Assembly: GCA_963754065.1 (NCBI GenBank)
Contig: CAVWFH010000016.1
Coordinates: forward strand, 32,339-96,338
DNA from: JALORV01 sp963754065
Lineage (GTDB): Bacteria > Pseudomonadota > Gammaproteobacteria > Burkholderiales > Burkholderiaceae_F
Direction of reading: 5' to 3'
DNA length: 64,000 nucleotides
A program made the translations under genes and the position numbers. Below, one piece after another: positions 43,518-52,727 of the stretch (positions are counted from its first letter, which is position 1; each line of letters starts with the position of its first letter). The notes beneath the pieces were generated by a model. It was given only the letters and a program-made list of their open reading frames with translations, made no database searches and had not been told where the DNA came from.

Positions 43518-44960
43518 TTAGCCGTTGACGTAGACCCAGTTCAGCAGCTCATCGAGTGCGCCTTGCGACGCTCCGGCATTCGGGTGGTTGACGAACGCAA
43601 CGACGGCGTATCGACGGCCGCTCACAGCCAGCACGTAGCCCGCGATGGCACGCGTGTCCGCCAGCAGGCCCGTCTTGATGTGGGCCGAACCGGCGGCGCC
43701 TGTCCGCTTGCGCATCGTGCCGTCAACTCCGACGAGAGGCAATGAAGCTACGAATTCCGGCATCAGCGGGCTGGCAAACGCACTGGAGAGCAGGCGCGAC
43801 AGGCCCGCCGGTGTCAGGCGCTCCACCCGTGACAGGCCGGCGCCGTTTTCGAGCACGAAGTCCCGCCGATCGAGCCCCTTGCCGACCAGCCAGTCGCCCA
43901 CGGCACGCTGCGCACGCTCGGCATTCGCCGGTTGCTTCGCAACTTCGCCGCCGATCGTCAGGAACAACTGGCGTGCCATCACGTTGTTGCTGAACTTGTT
44001 GATATCGCGGATGACCTCGGCCAGTGACTCGGACTCATGCTGCGCGAGTCGCCGCGCGTCCGCCGGTGCGACACCGTCGCGGGCCCGACCACGCCAGCTT
44101 CCGCCGCTCTCGGTCCACAGTGCGCGGAACACGGCATCGAGATACGAGGTGGAGTTGAGCAGACTGACGTGCCAGGCGCGGTCGCCGCACGACAAGGGAA
44201 ATGAACCGCGGAATTGCGGTCGCATCGGATCGGCGAAGTCGCCGCCGAGTCGGGAGCGCCAGTCGTTGCAGGGCCCTTCGACCGCCCTTACGGTTGCAGG
44301 TACCGTCATTCCCGCCAGCGCGGGTATGGCGTACACGCGGACCTGCTTGGCCGCACTGTCGGGCACGAAGTGAAAGGTGACGCTCTTGTAGTTGAGCAGC
44401 AGGGCGTCAGCTCCCGCGTTGTACGGACGCAGGGTTTCGCCGTCGAAGGCCCCGGGATCGTGCGCCGCCGCCTCGAACGAGCTGCGGTCGAGCAGCAGAT
44501 CGCCCCGTATCTCGCGCAGTCCGACACCACGCAGACGCTGGACAAGCAGCCAGAGGTGTTCAACCACGAAGCGCGGGTCGCCGCTGCCGCGCAGATAGAG
44601 ATCGCCTTCGAGCGTACCGGCGTTGAGCGGGGCAACGGCCAGGGCCTCGGTCCGCCAGCTGAACTGGGGGCCGAGGATTTCGAGACCGGCCAGCGTGGTG
44701 ACGAGTTTCATCGTCGACGCCGGATTCATCAGCGCGCCTTCGTTGACCGACAAGGTCAGCCCGGTGCCGGCCAGAGGCACGACGCTGATGCCTACGGCGC
44801 CGATCGGCACGTTGGCGCTCCTGAGAGCGGCGGCAATCGACTCCGGCAGCTCCGGGGCGGTGCGAACCGCTTGCGACCCGGCCGGTGAAACCAGGGCCAG
44901 CGCGAGGCTCAGCGTGGCAACGCACCGAGTTATCCACATCAAATGCAAGGCTTTCCTCAC
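43518..44960 (-). CDS. dacB: D-alanyl-D-alanine carboxypeptidase/endopeptidase (PBP4)
   Basis: A 480-residue periplasmic serine peptidase (MEROPS S13). After a signal peptide (CVATLSLALALVSPAGSQA), the penicillin-binding motifs are SxxK at residues 82-85 (ASTMK), SNN in KFSNNVMARQ, and KTG in HIKTGLLADT. A large insert between motifs 1 and 2 is typical of PBP4. It trims and opens peptidoglycan cross-links. An alternative start eight codons later is possible. Confidence 0.94.
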   Translation of the reverse strand: MRKALHLMWITRCVATLSLALALVSPAGSQAVRTAPELPESIAAALRSANVPIGAVGISVVPLAGTGLTLSVNEGALMNPASTMKLVTTLAGLEILGPQFSWRTEALAVAPLNAGTLEGDLYLRGSGDPRFVVEHLWLLVQRLRGVGLREIRGDLLLDRSSFEAAAHDPGAFDGETLRPYNAGADALLLNYKSVTFHFVPDSAAKQVRVYAIPALAGMTVPATVRAVEGPCNDWRSRLGGDFADPMRPQFRGSFPLSCGDRAWHVSLLNSTSYLDAVFRALWTESGGSWRGRARDGVAPADARRLAQHESESLAEVIRDINKFSNNVMARQLFLTIGGEVAKQPANAERAQRAVGDWLVGKGLDRRDFVLENGAGLSRVERLTPAGLSRLLSSAFASPLMPEFVASLPLVGVDGTMRKRTGAAGSAHIKTGLLADTRAIAGYVLAVSGRRYAVVAFVNHPNAGASQGALDELLNWVYVNG

Positions 44961-45113
44961 TGGGAACGCTTTCGATTTCCTGGCGCCGTTGCGGGAGCTA
45001 GTTCATTCGACCGATAGACCCACCCAGGTGGGCTCGCTAGCCTCCCACTGGGGCGATCCGCGACTTCGCGGTGTCTCTTGGCGCGCCTGATCGCCTTCTG
45101 TTCCGGATACCCG

Positions 45114-46859
45114 ATGAACTCACTTCCCGCATTCAAGGTTCGAAGCTTACTGGCTGCCGTTGCGGCGGCACTGACCCTGGCGGCATGCGGCGGTGGCGGC
45201 GGCGATGCGGCGTCGCCCGCACCTGCACCGGCGCCGGCCGTGCCCCCGACCGTCATACCGGAGCCTCCCGCCGGAGGATTTGTGCCGTCCGGGCCGACAG
45301 CGGCGCCCGCGGCTCCGTCGGATGCTCAGGCGGTGCGCTTTCTGGCGCAGTCCACCTTCGGCGCAACGAGTGCAGAAATCGATCGGCTGAAGCGCCTTGG
45401 CTACAACGACTGGATCGAGCAGCAGTTCCAGATTCCGCGCACCGCGCACCTCGACTTCGTGCTGGCGGCATACCCGATCCCGACCCCGGAAGGCGTCACG
45501 GTCACCATCGATCCGCTTTATCAGTCGTTCTGGAAGCAAGCCATCACCGCGCCCGATCCGTTGAGGCAGCGCGTCACCTACGCGTTGTCGCAGATCTTCG
45601 TCACGTCGGCGGCCGACGCGGCATTGCAGACGGCCCCCCACACGCTCGCGTCCTATCTCGACACGCTGTCGATCCACGCGTTCGGCAATTACCGCGATCT
45701 GCTCGAGGCTGTCAGCAAGCATCCGGCCATGGGGCAGTACCTGACGTCCCTGGCGAACCGCGGCGACGGCGGGCGCGTGCCGGATGAAAACTATGCACGC
45801 GAAGTAATGCAGCTCTTCTCGATCGGGCTGGTGCAGCTGAATACCGATGGCACGCCGAAACTGGTCAACGGCGAGCCGGTCGACACCTACAGCATGGACG
45901 ATATCCGCGGTCTGGCGCGCGTGTTCACCGGCTGGGGTTGGGGCAACACCGGGACGCCGGACCCGGTCAACGGACGCTTTGGCGGTAACAATCCGCAGGA
46001 TCCGATGCGGCGCGTGATACCGATGCAGTTCTATGCCCAGTATCACTCGCCGCTGGAAAAGCAGTTCCTCGGCGTCACGGTTCCTGCGGGAACGGCAGGC
46101 CCGCAGGCACTGAAGACGGCGCTCGATGCGCTCGCCGGTCATCCCAATGTCGGACCGTTCATCGCAACGCGCCTGATCCAGCACATGGTCACCAGCAACC
46201 CGAGTCCCGCCTATGTCGGGCGAGTGGCCGCGGTGTTCAACGACAACGGCAAGGGCGTGCGAGGCGACCTCAAGGCAACCGTGCGCGCGGTACTTTTCGA
46301 TCCGGATGCAGTGACACCGGGAGCAGGGCCCAACGACGGCAAGCTGCGCGAGCCCACGCTGAGGCTGGCCGCATGGATGCGCGCATTCGGTGCGACGTCC
46401 ACCAGCGGAAACTTCCGCATCGGCGTACTCGACAACCAGCTCGGACAGACGCCGATGCGAGCGCCCAGCGTGTTCAATTACTTCCGGCCCGGTTTCGTTC
46501 CGCCCAACACCACCCTGGCGGCTGCCGAACTCGTCGCGCCCGAGTTCCAGATCACGCACGAAATCTCGGTGGCGGCCTACGCGAATTTCATGCAGGGGGT
46601 GATCCAGAACGGCGTCGGCACCGGCAGTGACGTGCGTGCGGATTACACCTCGACCTATGCACTGGCCGACAACGCCGATGCGCTGGTGGCTCGGATCAAC
46701 CTGGCGCTGGCGGCCAATTCACTCTCGACCGCGACCCTCACCTCGATTCGCGATGCGGTCAACGCGATCCCGATGACGGCCGGCAACGCGCGCCAGAACC
46801 GCACGCAGCTCGCGATCTACCTGACGATGACGTCACCGGAATTCCTGGTGCAGAAATAG
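45114..46859 (+). CDS. DUF1800 family lipoprotein (copy 1)
   Basis: A 581-residue protein. Signal peptide with lipobox LTLAAC, then a Gly-rich and Pro/Ala-rich linker and the DUF1800 domain from about residue 75. This is recognised by AVRFLAQSTFGATSAEIDRL, RQRVTYALSQIFVTS, NFRDLLE-like NYRDLLEAV, DENYAREVMQLFSIGLVQLN, YSMDDIRGLARVFTGW and PSVFNYFRPGFVPP. DUF1800 proteins have no assigned biochemical role; they occur next to DUF1501 proteins in many bacteria. ATG 45114 is chosen as the lipoprotein start. It is paired with the DUF1501 gene 16 bases downstream. Confidence 0.93.
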   Translation: MNSLPAFKVRSLLAAVAAALTLAACGGGGGDAASPAPAPAPAVPPTVIPEPPAGGFVPSGPTAAPAAPSDAQAVRFLAQSTFGATSAEIDRLKRLGYNDWIEQQFQIPRTAHLDFVLAAYPIPTPEGVTVTIDPLYQSFWKQAITAPDPLRQRVTYALSQIFVTSAADAALQTAPHTLASYLDTLSIHAFGNYRDLLEAVSKHPAMGQYLTSLANRGDGGRVPDENYAREVMQLFSIGLVQLNTDGTPKLVNGEPVDTYSMDDIRGLARVFTGWGWGNTGTPDPVNGRFGGNNPQDPMRRVIPMQFYAQYHSPLEKQFLGVTVPAGTAGPQALKTALDALAGHPNVGPFIATRLIQHMVTSNPSPAYVGRVAAVFNDNGKGVRGDLKATVRAVLFDPDAVTPGAGPNDGKLREPTLRLAAWMRAFGATSTSGNFRIGVLDNQLGQTPMRAPSVFNYFRPGFVPPNTTLAAAELVAPEFQITHEISVAAYANFMQGVIQNGVGTGSDVRADYTSTYALADNADALVARINLALAANSLSTATLTSIRDAVNAIPMTAGNARQNRTQLAIYLTMTSPEFLVQK

Positions 46860-46875
46860 GCGGACGGAGAAACCG

Positions 46876-48264
46876 ATGACGACCCAAGCTTCCCGCCGCG
46901 AATTCCTGCGCACGGCATCACGACTCTCGGTCGCTGGCGTGGCCACGCCCTGGGCGGTCAATCTCGCCGCGATCGGTGCCGCGGCGGCGCAGACCGCACC
47001 GACCGACTACAAGGCGCTGGTGTGCGTCTTCATGTACGGCGGCAACGATCACTCGAACATGGTCGTGCCGTTCGACAATGCCAGCTATGCGCTGTACGCG
47101 CAGTCGCGTACCAACCTGGCACTGGCGCAGACGGCGCTGCTGCCGCTGGCCACGCCCACAAACCCATCCATGACCGGGCGCCAGGTGTCGCTGCGGTCCG
47201 AACTGCAGCCGCTGAAGACGATCTATGACGCCGGCAAGGCTGCAGTGCTGGCCAATGTCGGCACGCTGGTCGTGCCGACCACGATGACCCAGTACCGGGC
47301 GCGCAGTGTGCCGCTTCCGCCGAGCCTGTTCTCGCACAACGACCAGCAATCGGTCTGGCAGACCTACAACGGCCGCCGCGAAGGCGCCCGCGTCGGCTGG
47401 GGCGGCCGCATGGGTGACCTGCTGGCCACGGCCAACCAGTTCCAGAACTTCACCTGCGTATCCGCGTCGGGAACTGCCGTCTTCCTCTCGGGCCAGGCCA
47501 GCGTGCAGATGCAGATCGGCAACAGCGGCGGTCTGGCGATCACGGGTGTATCCGGCAACACGCTGTACGGTTCGACCGCCGGACCTGCGACCGCGCGCCG
47601 CCTGATGACCGAAGATCGCAGCAATCTCTTCGAGAAGGACTACAACACGATCGTCAAACGGTCGACCGAGGCCGCCCAGACGCTGAACACGGCACTGGCC
47701 GGCTTCCCGACGACCGCAGCGCCGTTTTCGACCTTTCCGAACACCGGCCTCGGCAACCAGATGCGCAACATTGCACGCATGATCGCGGCCCGAGAGGCCC
47801 TGGGGGCCAAGCGGCAGATCTTTCATGTGTCGATCGGCGGCTTCGACCAGCACTCGGGGCTGATCAACGGACACGGCGGCCGCATGACGGAACTGGCCAA
47901 CGCGATGTCGGCGTTCTATCAGGCCACCGTCAGCCTCGGAATCGCTGACAGTGTGACGGCGTTCACCGCCTCGGACTTCGGTCGCACGCTCGACTCCAAC
48001 GGCGAAGGCTCGGACCACGGCTGGGGATCGCATCACTTCGTCGTCGGCGGTGCCGTCAAGGGCGGCGAGCTGTACGGCACCTGGCCCGACACCGTGCTGC
48101 GCGGCCCGAACGATGTCGGCCGAGGCAACCTGCTGCCGACCACCTCGGTCAATCAGTACGCTGCGACGTTGGCGACCTGGTTCGGCATTGCCGATACGCA
48201 GATGGCCGATGTGCTGCCGAACGCGGCGAACTTCCCTCAGGCCAATCTCGGTTTCATGGTCTAG
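46876..48264 (+). CDS. DUF1501 family Tat-exported protein (copy 1)
   Basis: A 462-residue protein with a twin-arginine signal (SRREFLRTASRLSVAG). DUF1501 belongs to the alkaline-phosphatase-like fold superfamily; metal-site-type segments are CVFMYGGNDHSNMVVPFD, SIGGFDQHSG, TASDFGRTLDSNGEGSDHGWGSHH. Function is unknown. Export by Tat would deliver it, pre-folded with metal, to the periplasm next to the DUF1800 lipoprotein. A terminator follows. Confidence 0.92.
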   Translation: MTTQASRREFLRTASRLSVAGVATPWAVNLAAIGAAAAQTAPTDYKALVCVFMYGGNDHSNMVVPFDNASYALYAQSRTNLALAQTALLPLATPTNPSMTGRQVSLRSELQPLKTIYDAGKAAVLANVGTLVVPTTMTQYRARSVPLPPSLFSHNDQQSVWQTYNGRREGARVGWGGRMGDLLATANQFQNFTCVSASGTAVFLSGQASVQMQIGNSGGLAITGVSGNTLYGSTAGPATARRLMTEDRSNLFEKDYNTIVKRSTEAAQTLNTALAGFPTTAAPFSTFPNTGLGNQMRNIARMIAAREALGAKRQIFHVSIGGFDQHSGLINGHGGRMTELANAMSAFYQATVSLGIADSVTAFTASDFGRTLDSNGEGSDHGWGSHHFVVGGAVKGGELYGTWPDTVLRGPNDVGRGNLLPTTSVNQYAATLATWFGIADTQMADVLPNAANFPQANLGFMV

Positions 48265-48285
48265 GTTCTCGTCAGCCACCTGCAG

Positions 48286-48311
48286 AAAACGGCGCTCGCG
48301 GGCGCCGTTTC
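48286..48311 (+). terminator. Terminator after DUF1501 copy 1
   Basis: Stem AAACGGCGC / GCGCCGTTT with a loop near TCGCGG, then TCC. The sequence is closely similar to the terminator after copy 2. Confidence 0.7.
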
Positions 48312-48533
48312 CATTTGGCCATGCGTGGCCGTGCACTGCAGCCAGAGCGGATCTCATTCGAACGGATGAACTGCGGCGCGGGCCGCCAATGACAGCGCAG
48401 TTGCAGCTAGGCCTTTCGCCCGATGGACGCAGCCAGACGGCGTTCCTACAGTCGCGCGAGTTACCGCTCCCGTTTTCGGGGGCGCGCTGAGTCGTTCCGT
48501 TTGACTGGTGTCGTTTGGCCAGACGAGGAAGTC

Positions 48534-50543
48534 ATGAACGCAAACACGATGAACTTATCCCGCTCATTGGTCGCTGTGGCGGTCGCTGCGGCCATGCTCG
48601 TGGCGTGCGGTGGAGGCGGCGAGGAAGGCAAGCCGGTCGGGTCCGCGTCGGCTCCAGTGGCTCCGGCAGCTCCATCGGGTCCCACCTCGGCACCGATCGT
48701 TCCGCCGACGGACACCGAGGCGATTCGCTTCCTCACGCAGGCGTCCATGGGACCCTCGAGCGCCGACGTCAGCAAGCTGAAGCAGCAGGGCTACGACGCG
48801 TGGCTCGAGGAACAGCTCGCGCTGCCGCGTTCCTCGCATCTGGACTTCGTCGTCAGCGAGATCGGCCTTGATGGCGCTGGCGGAGTGCAGATCACCATGG
48901 ATCCGATGTATCGCTCCTGGTGGAAGCAATCGCTGGCTGGCAATGACCAGTTGCGGCAGCGTGTGACTTTTGCCTTGTCGCAGATCATCGTTACCTCGGC
49001 CGCCGACGCGCAGCTGCAGAACAAACCGGCCGCGATGGCTTCATATCTCGACGTGCTGTCCAAGCACGCGTTCGGCAACTTCCGCGACCTCCTGGAAGAG
49101 GTGTCGCTGCATCCGACGATGGGCCGCTACCTCACGGCCCTGGGTAATCGAGCGGATGGCGGGCGAGTGCCTGACGAGAACTACGCGCGCGAAATCATGC
49201 AGCTGTTCTCGATCGGCCTGGTGCAGCTGAACAACGACGGCACGCCGAAGCTGGTGAATGGCCAGCCTGTCGACACCTACACGATGGACGACATCCGCGG
49301 TCTGGCCAAGGTGTTCACCGGCTGGAGCTGGGGCAACACCGGTACGCCGGATCTGCAGGACAACCGCTTCTTCGGCAATGAAGCGGACCGCGCACGGGAG
49401 ATCATCCCGATGCAGCACTATCCGAAGTTCCATTCGCCCGAGTCGAAGACCTTCCTCGGCACGACGATCGCGGCAGGCACGCCCGGCCCGCAGGCGCTGA
49501 AGATCGCGCTCGACACGATCTTCAATCACCCCAACGTCGGCCCTTTCCTGGCGCAACGGCTGATCCAGCGCCTGGTGACGTCGAATCCGAGTCCGGCGTA
49601 CATCGACCGCGTGGCGGCGGTGTTCAACAACAATGGCAAGGGCGTGCGCGGTGACCTGAAGGCGGTGGTGCGCGCAGTCCTGTTCGATCCCGAAGCGCGC
49701 GACGCGAACGCGGTTGCCTCGGCCCAGTTCGGCAAGCTGCGCGAACCGCTGCTGCGCGTTACCGCCTGGGCGCGGGCATTCGGCGCGGAGTCCGCCAGTG
49801 GCGTCTATCGCGTTGGCATCCTGGACGAGCCGCTGTTCCAGACGCCCTTGCGGGCGCCGACCGTTTTCAATTACTACCGCCCAGGGTTCGTTCCGCCGAA
49901 CACCGACATCGCGGCCAAGGGCATGGTGGCCCCGGAGTTCCAGATCACGCACGAGGTCTCGGTCGCGAACTACACGAACTTCATGCAGACAGCGGTCGGC
50001 AACGGCGTGGGTTTCAACACCATGGGCCGGCCGGATGTGCGCAGTGACTACAAGGACCTCGTCCCGCTGGCGGAAGACCCGACGAAGCTGGTGGCGCAGA
50101 TCAACCTGATGCTTGCCGGCAACCAGATCAGCGCGGCCAATGCCGCGGCCATCGCCAATGCCGTCATGACCGTGAAGATTCCGGCGCCGGTGTCGGGCAC
50201 GACCGGCCAGACGATCACTTACAACGGCAAGCAGTACACGTCGTGCGCCAACGAAGGCCAGCGCTGCGCCTTCACCGGCACCTACGAGGTGATCTACGGT
50301 GCCAACGGCACGTTCGCGCTGAAGGCTGGGCTGGTCAACGGCGTCGACTGCAACAACGAAACATTCGGCGACCCGGTGGTCGGCGTGGCCAAGTCGTGCT
50401 TCTACGGTCCGGTGGCGGCTACGCCACCGGCAACCAACACGCCGCCCGCCAACCAGAAGGACATCGACGACGCGAAACTGAATCGTGTCCGGCTCGCGGT
50501 GTACATGAGCGCGCTCGACCCGGGCTTCTTGGTCACCAAGTAA
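48534..50543 (+). CDS. DUF1800 family lipoprotein (copy 2) with inserted cysteine-rich domain
   Basis: A 669-residue paralogue of copy 1. It has lipobox MLVAC, a similar linker and closely parallel DUF1800 motifs (DENYAREIMQLFSIGLVQLN, YTMDDIRGLAKVFTGW, PTVFNYYRPGFVPPN). About residues 548-639 form an extra segment not present in copy 1, with four Cys, CANEGQRCAFTGTYEVIYG and FGDPVVGVAKSC. It interrupts the C-terminal helices. Similar segments appear at the ends of some bacterial secreted carbohydrate-active enzymes, suggesting a binding module. GAGGAA precedes the ATG. Confidence 0.9.
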   Translation: MNANTMNLSRSLVAVAVAAAMLVACGGGGEEGKPVGSASAPVAPAAPSGPTSAPIVPPTDTEAIRFLTQASMGPSSADVSKLKQQGYDAWLEEQLALPRSSHLDFVVSEIGLDGAGGVQITMDPMYRSWWKQSLAGNDQLRQRVTFALSQIIVTSAADAQLQNKPAAMASYLDVLSKHAFGNFRDLLEEVSLHPTMGRYLTALGNRADGGRVPDENYAREIMQLFSIGLVQLNNDGTPKLVNGQPVDTYTMDDIRGLAKVFTGWSWGNTGTPDLQDNRFFGNEADRAREIIPMQHYPKFHSPESKTFLGTTIAAGTPGPQALKIALDTIFNHPNVGPFLAQRLIQRLVTSNPSPAYIDRVAAVFNNNGKGVRGDLKAVVRAVLFDPEARDANAVASAQFGKLREPLLRVTAWARAFGAESASGVYRVGILDEPLFQTPLRAPTVFNYYRPGFVPPNTDIAAKGMVAPEFQITHEVSVANYTNFMQTAVGNGVGFNTMGRPDVRSDYKDLVPLAEDPTKLVAQINLMLAGNQISAANAAAIANAVMTVKIPAPVSGTTGQTITYNGKQYTSCANEGQRCAFTGTYEVIYGANGTFALKAGLVNGVDCNNETFGDPVVGVAKSCFYGPVAATPPATNTPPANQKDIDDAKLNRVRLAVYMSALDPGFLVTK

Positions 50544-50566
50544 CCGGACCGCAAGGAGAAACCAAG

Positions 50567-51943
50567 ATGACGATGAACGCTTCGCGACGCGAGTTCCTGC
50601 GCACCGCGTCTGCGCTGTCGATTGCCGGTTCGGCCACGCCGCTGGTGGTCAACCTGGCTGCGATGAGCGCCGCGTCGGCGCAGACGATGCCTTCCGACTA
50701 CAAGGCGCTGGTCTGCGTGTTCCTGTACGGCGGGAACGACCACAGCAACATGATCGTGCCGGTCGACAACGCGAACTACCAGTTGTACGCACAGTCGCGC
50801 ACGAACCTGGCTCTCGCGCAGAATGTGCTGCTGCCGATCACGACGCCGACCAATGCGTCGATGTCGGGCCGTCAGGTCGCGATGCGGCCCGAGATGGCGC
50901 CGCTGAAGGCGATCTACGACCAGGGCAAGGCGGCGGTCCTCGCCAACATCGGGCCGATGCGTGCTCCCATGACGATGACGCAGTACCGGAACAATTCGGT
51001 GCCGCGTCCGATGGGACTGTTTTCACATAACGACCAGCAGTCCGACTGGCAGTCGTTCGGCCCGGAAGGCACTCGCGTGGGATGGGGTGGCCGCTTCGGC
51101 GATCTGTTTGCCTCGGCGAACACCTATCAGAACATCACCGCGATCTCGACCTCCGGCGCGGCGGTGTTCGTGTCGGGTTCGAGCGTCGCGCAACTGCAGC
51201 TCGGCAACAACGGTGCGCAGGGCATCCCGGCGCTGCAGGCCAACGCCAATGTCTTCAGCACGACCTCGGCGTCGGCGCCGCTCAAGGACATCATGACGGC
51301 CGCCAACCCGCACGTGCTGGCGAACGACTACAACAAGATCGTCAAGCGCTCGACCGAAGCGGCGGCAGCGATCAACACCGCCCTCGGTGCCGTCACGATG
51401 ACGACGCAGTTCCCGGGTACGGGTCTTGGCAACCAGATGCGCAATGTCGCGCGCATGATCGCAGCGCGTCAGGCACTCGGCGCCCGGCGCCAGGTATTCC
51501 ACGTCTCGATCGGCGGCTTCGACCAGCATTCAGGCCTCGTGCAGGGCCACGGTCCGCTCTGGACGCAGATTTCCCAGGCCATGGCGGCGTTCTACAACGC
51601 CACGGTCGAACTCAACATCGCCAACAACGTGACCGCGTTCACCGCGTCGGACTTCGGACGCACGCTGGATTCGAATGGCCAGGGATCGGACCACGGCTGG
51701 GGCGCTCACCATATGGTCGTCGGCGGCGCGGTTCGGGGCGGCGAGATGTACGGTACCTGGCCTGACACTGTGCTGCGCGGTCCGAACGACGTGGGTCGAG
51801 GCAACCTGCTGCCGACCACCTCGGTGGACCAGCTTGTCGGCACGTTCGCCAACTGGTTCGGTGTGCCGGCGGGCAACCTGCGCGACGTGATCCCGAATGC
51901 CACAAACTGGCCCACGCTGGATCTCGGGGTCCTCACGGCCTGA
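50567..51943 (+). CDS. DUF1501 family Tat-exported protein (copy 2)
   Basis: A 458-residue paralogue of the copy 1 DUF1501 protein, with twin-arginine signal (SRREFLRTASALSIAG). The same metal-site-type blocks occur: VCVFLYGGNDHSNMIVPVD, SIGGFDQHSGLVQG and SDFGRTLDSNGQGSDHGWG. ATG 50567 is 9 bases after AAGGAG; ATG 50573 is also possible. Order and spacing copy the first module. Confidence 0.92.
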   Translation: MTMNASRREFLRTASALSIAGSATPLVVNLAAMSAASAQTMPSDYKALVCVFLYGGNDHSNMIVPVDNANYQLYAQSRTNLALAQNVLLPITTPTNASMSGRQVAMRPEMAPLKAIYDQGKAAVLANIGPMRAPMTMTQYRNNSVPRPMGLFSHNDQQSDWQSFGPEGTRVGWGGRFGDLFASANTYQNITAISTSGAAVFVSGSSVAQLQLGNNGAQGIPALQANANVFSTTSASAPLKDIMTAANPHVLANDYNKIVKRSTEAAAAINTALGAVTMTTQFPGTGLGNQMRNVARMIAARQALGARRQVFHVSIGGFDQHSGLVQGHGPLWTQISQAMAAFYNATVELNIANNVTAFTASDFGRTLDSNGQGSDHGWGAHHMVVGGAVRGGEMYGTWPDTVLRGPNDVGRGNLLPTTSVDQLVGTFANWFGVPAGNLRDVIPNATNWPTLDLGVLTA

Positions 51944-51963
51944 TAAACGGGTCCCGAAAATGG

Positions 51964-51994
51964 AAAACGGCGCCCGCGGGCGCCGTTTTCGTTT
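51964..51994. terminator. Bidirectional terminator between DUF1501 copy 2 and Cas6e-like gene
   Basis: A 26-base palindrome AAAACGGCGCCC...GGGCGCCGTTTT with CGTTTG after it. The U-rich flank on each strand suits both converging genes. It shares the core with the terminator after copy 1. Confidence 0.8.
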
Positions 51995-52031
51995 GCAGTT
52001 CATTGCACTGTCTTCGGGAAACTCCGGCTGC

Positions 52032-52727
52032 CTAGTTCGACAGTTGCAGCAGTCCGAGGCCGACGCGGCGGTACGAGCCGATGCCGCGCATCAGCGGCTT
52101 CTTGATCAGGTCGGCGTCGGTGATTTCGAGCACCCCTTCGATCGAGGAATACGGCAACGTGATGGTCCGGTTGCCGTACGGAAATTTGAGTTCCTTGATC
52201 GCGACGTTGAAGAAGTCTGGCTTGAAGCCGAACTTCGGCGCGACCGCGGTCAGCCAGGCCTCGACTTCCTGCGGCGTCTTGAACGGTTCGACTTCCTTCT
52301 CGCCGTCGATCATCCGCTCGCGCCCGACGCAGGCCTCGAGCGCAAATCGGCAAGGCAGACCCTCGGCGAGCTGAACGACAAGGCGCTTCGGCGCCAGCGC
52401 GCTGACCGCCTCGGCGGGCGGTTCGAGCCACGGGTCGCACGAGTAGACCCAGTAGCGGCCTTCCGTGGCGGTGTCGGCGCGGAAGACGAAGCTGACGCCG
52501 GCCTTCTTGCCGAAGGTGCGCGTCAATGCAGCGTGCGCCGACAGCGGGTCGCCATACTTCTGCGCAAACGTGACGGCGGTCTCATAGAGCTCCACCGTCG
52601 GCACGTCCATCTTGGTGTAGCTCATCACTGTATTGACGAACGAGCGCAGGGTCTTCGGGCCCTTGCCCTTGCCCTTGGGCTGTGTGGCGCCAAGCCAGTG
52701 TGACGGCAGTCTCAGTGATATGTCCAT
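52032..52727 (-). CDS. Solitary Cas6e (Cse3/CasE)-like RNA endonuclease
   Basis: A 231-residue protein with the two-ferredoxin-fold layout of Cas6e, the crRNA-processing endonuclease of type I-E CRISPR systems. Matching features: a candidate catalytic His65 in PLSAHAALTRTFGKK followed by SFVFRADTATEGRYWVYS; LVVQLAEGLPCRFALEA, in place of the RxRANPxK block of Cas6e; TPQEVEAWL; IEGVLEITD; and the C-terminal Gly loop MRGIGSYRRVGLGLLQL. The N-terminal ~38 residues are extra, and starts at residues 35 or 40 would give a normal length of about 192-197. No cas genes or repeat arrays are near. It may process a host RNA. Confidence 0.82.
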   Translation of the reverse strand: MDISLRLPSHWLGATQPKGKGKGPKTLRSFVNTVMSYTKMDVPTVELYETAVTFAQKYGDPLSAHAALTRTFGKKAGVSFVFRADTATEGRYWVYSCDPWLEPPAEAVSALAPKRLVVQLAEGLPCRFALEACVGRERMIDGEKEVEPFKTPQEVEAWLTAVAPKFGFKPDFFNVAIKELKFPYGNRTITLPYSSIEGVLEITDADLIKKPLMRGIGSYRRVGLGLLQLSN

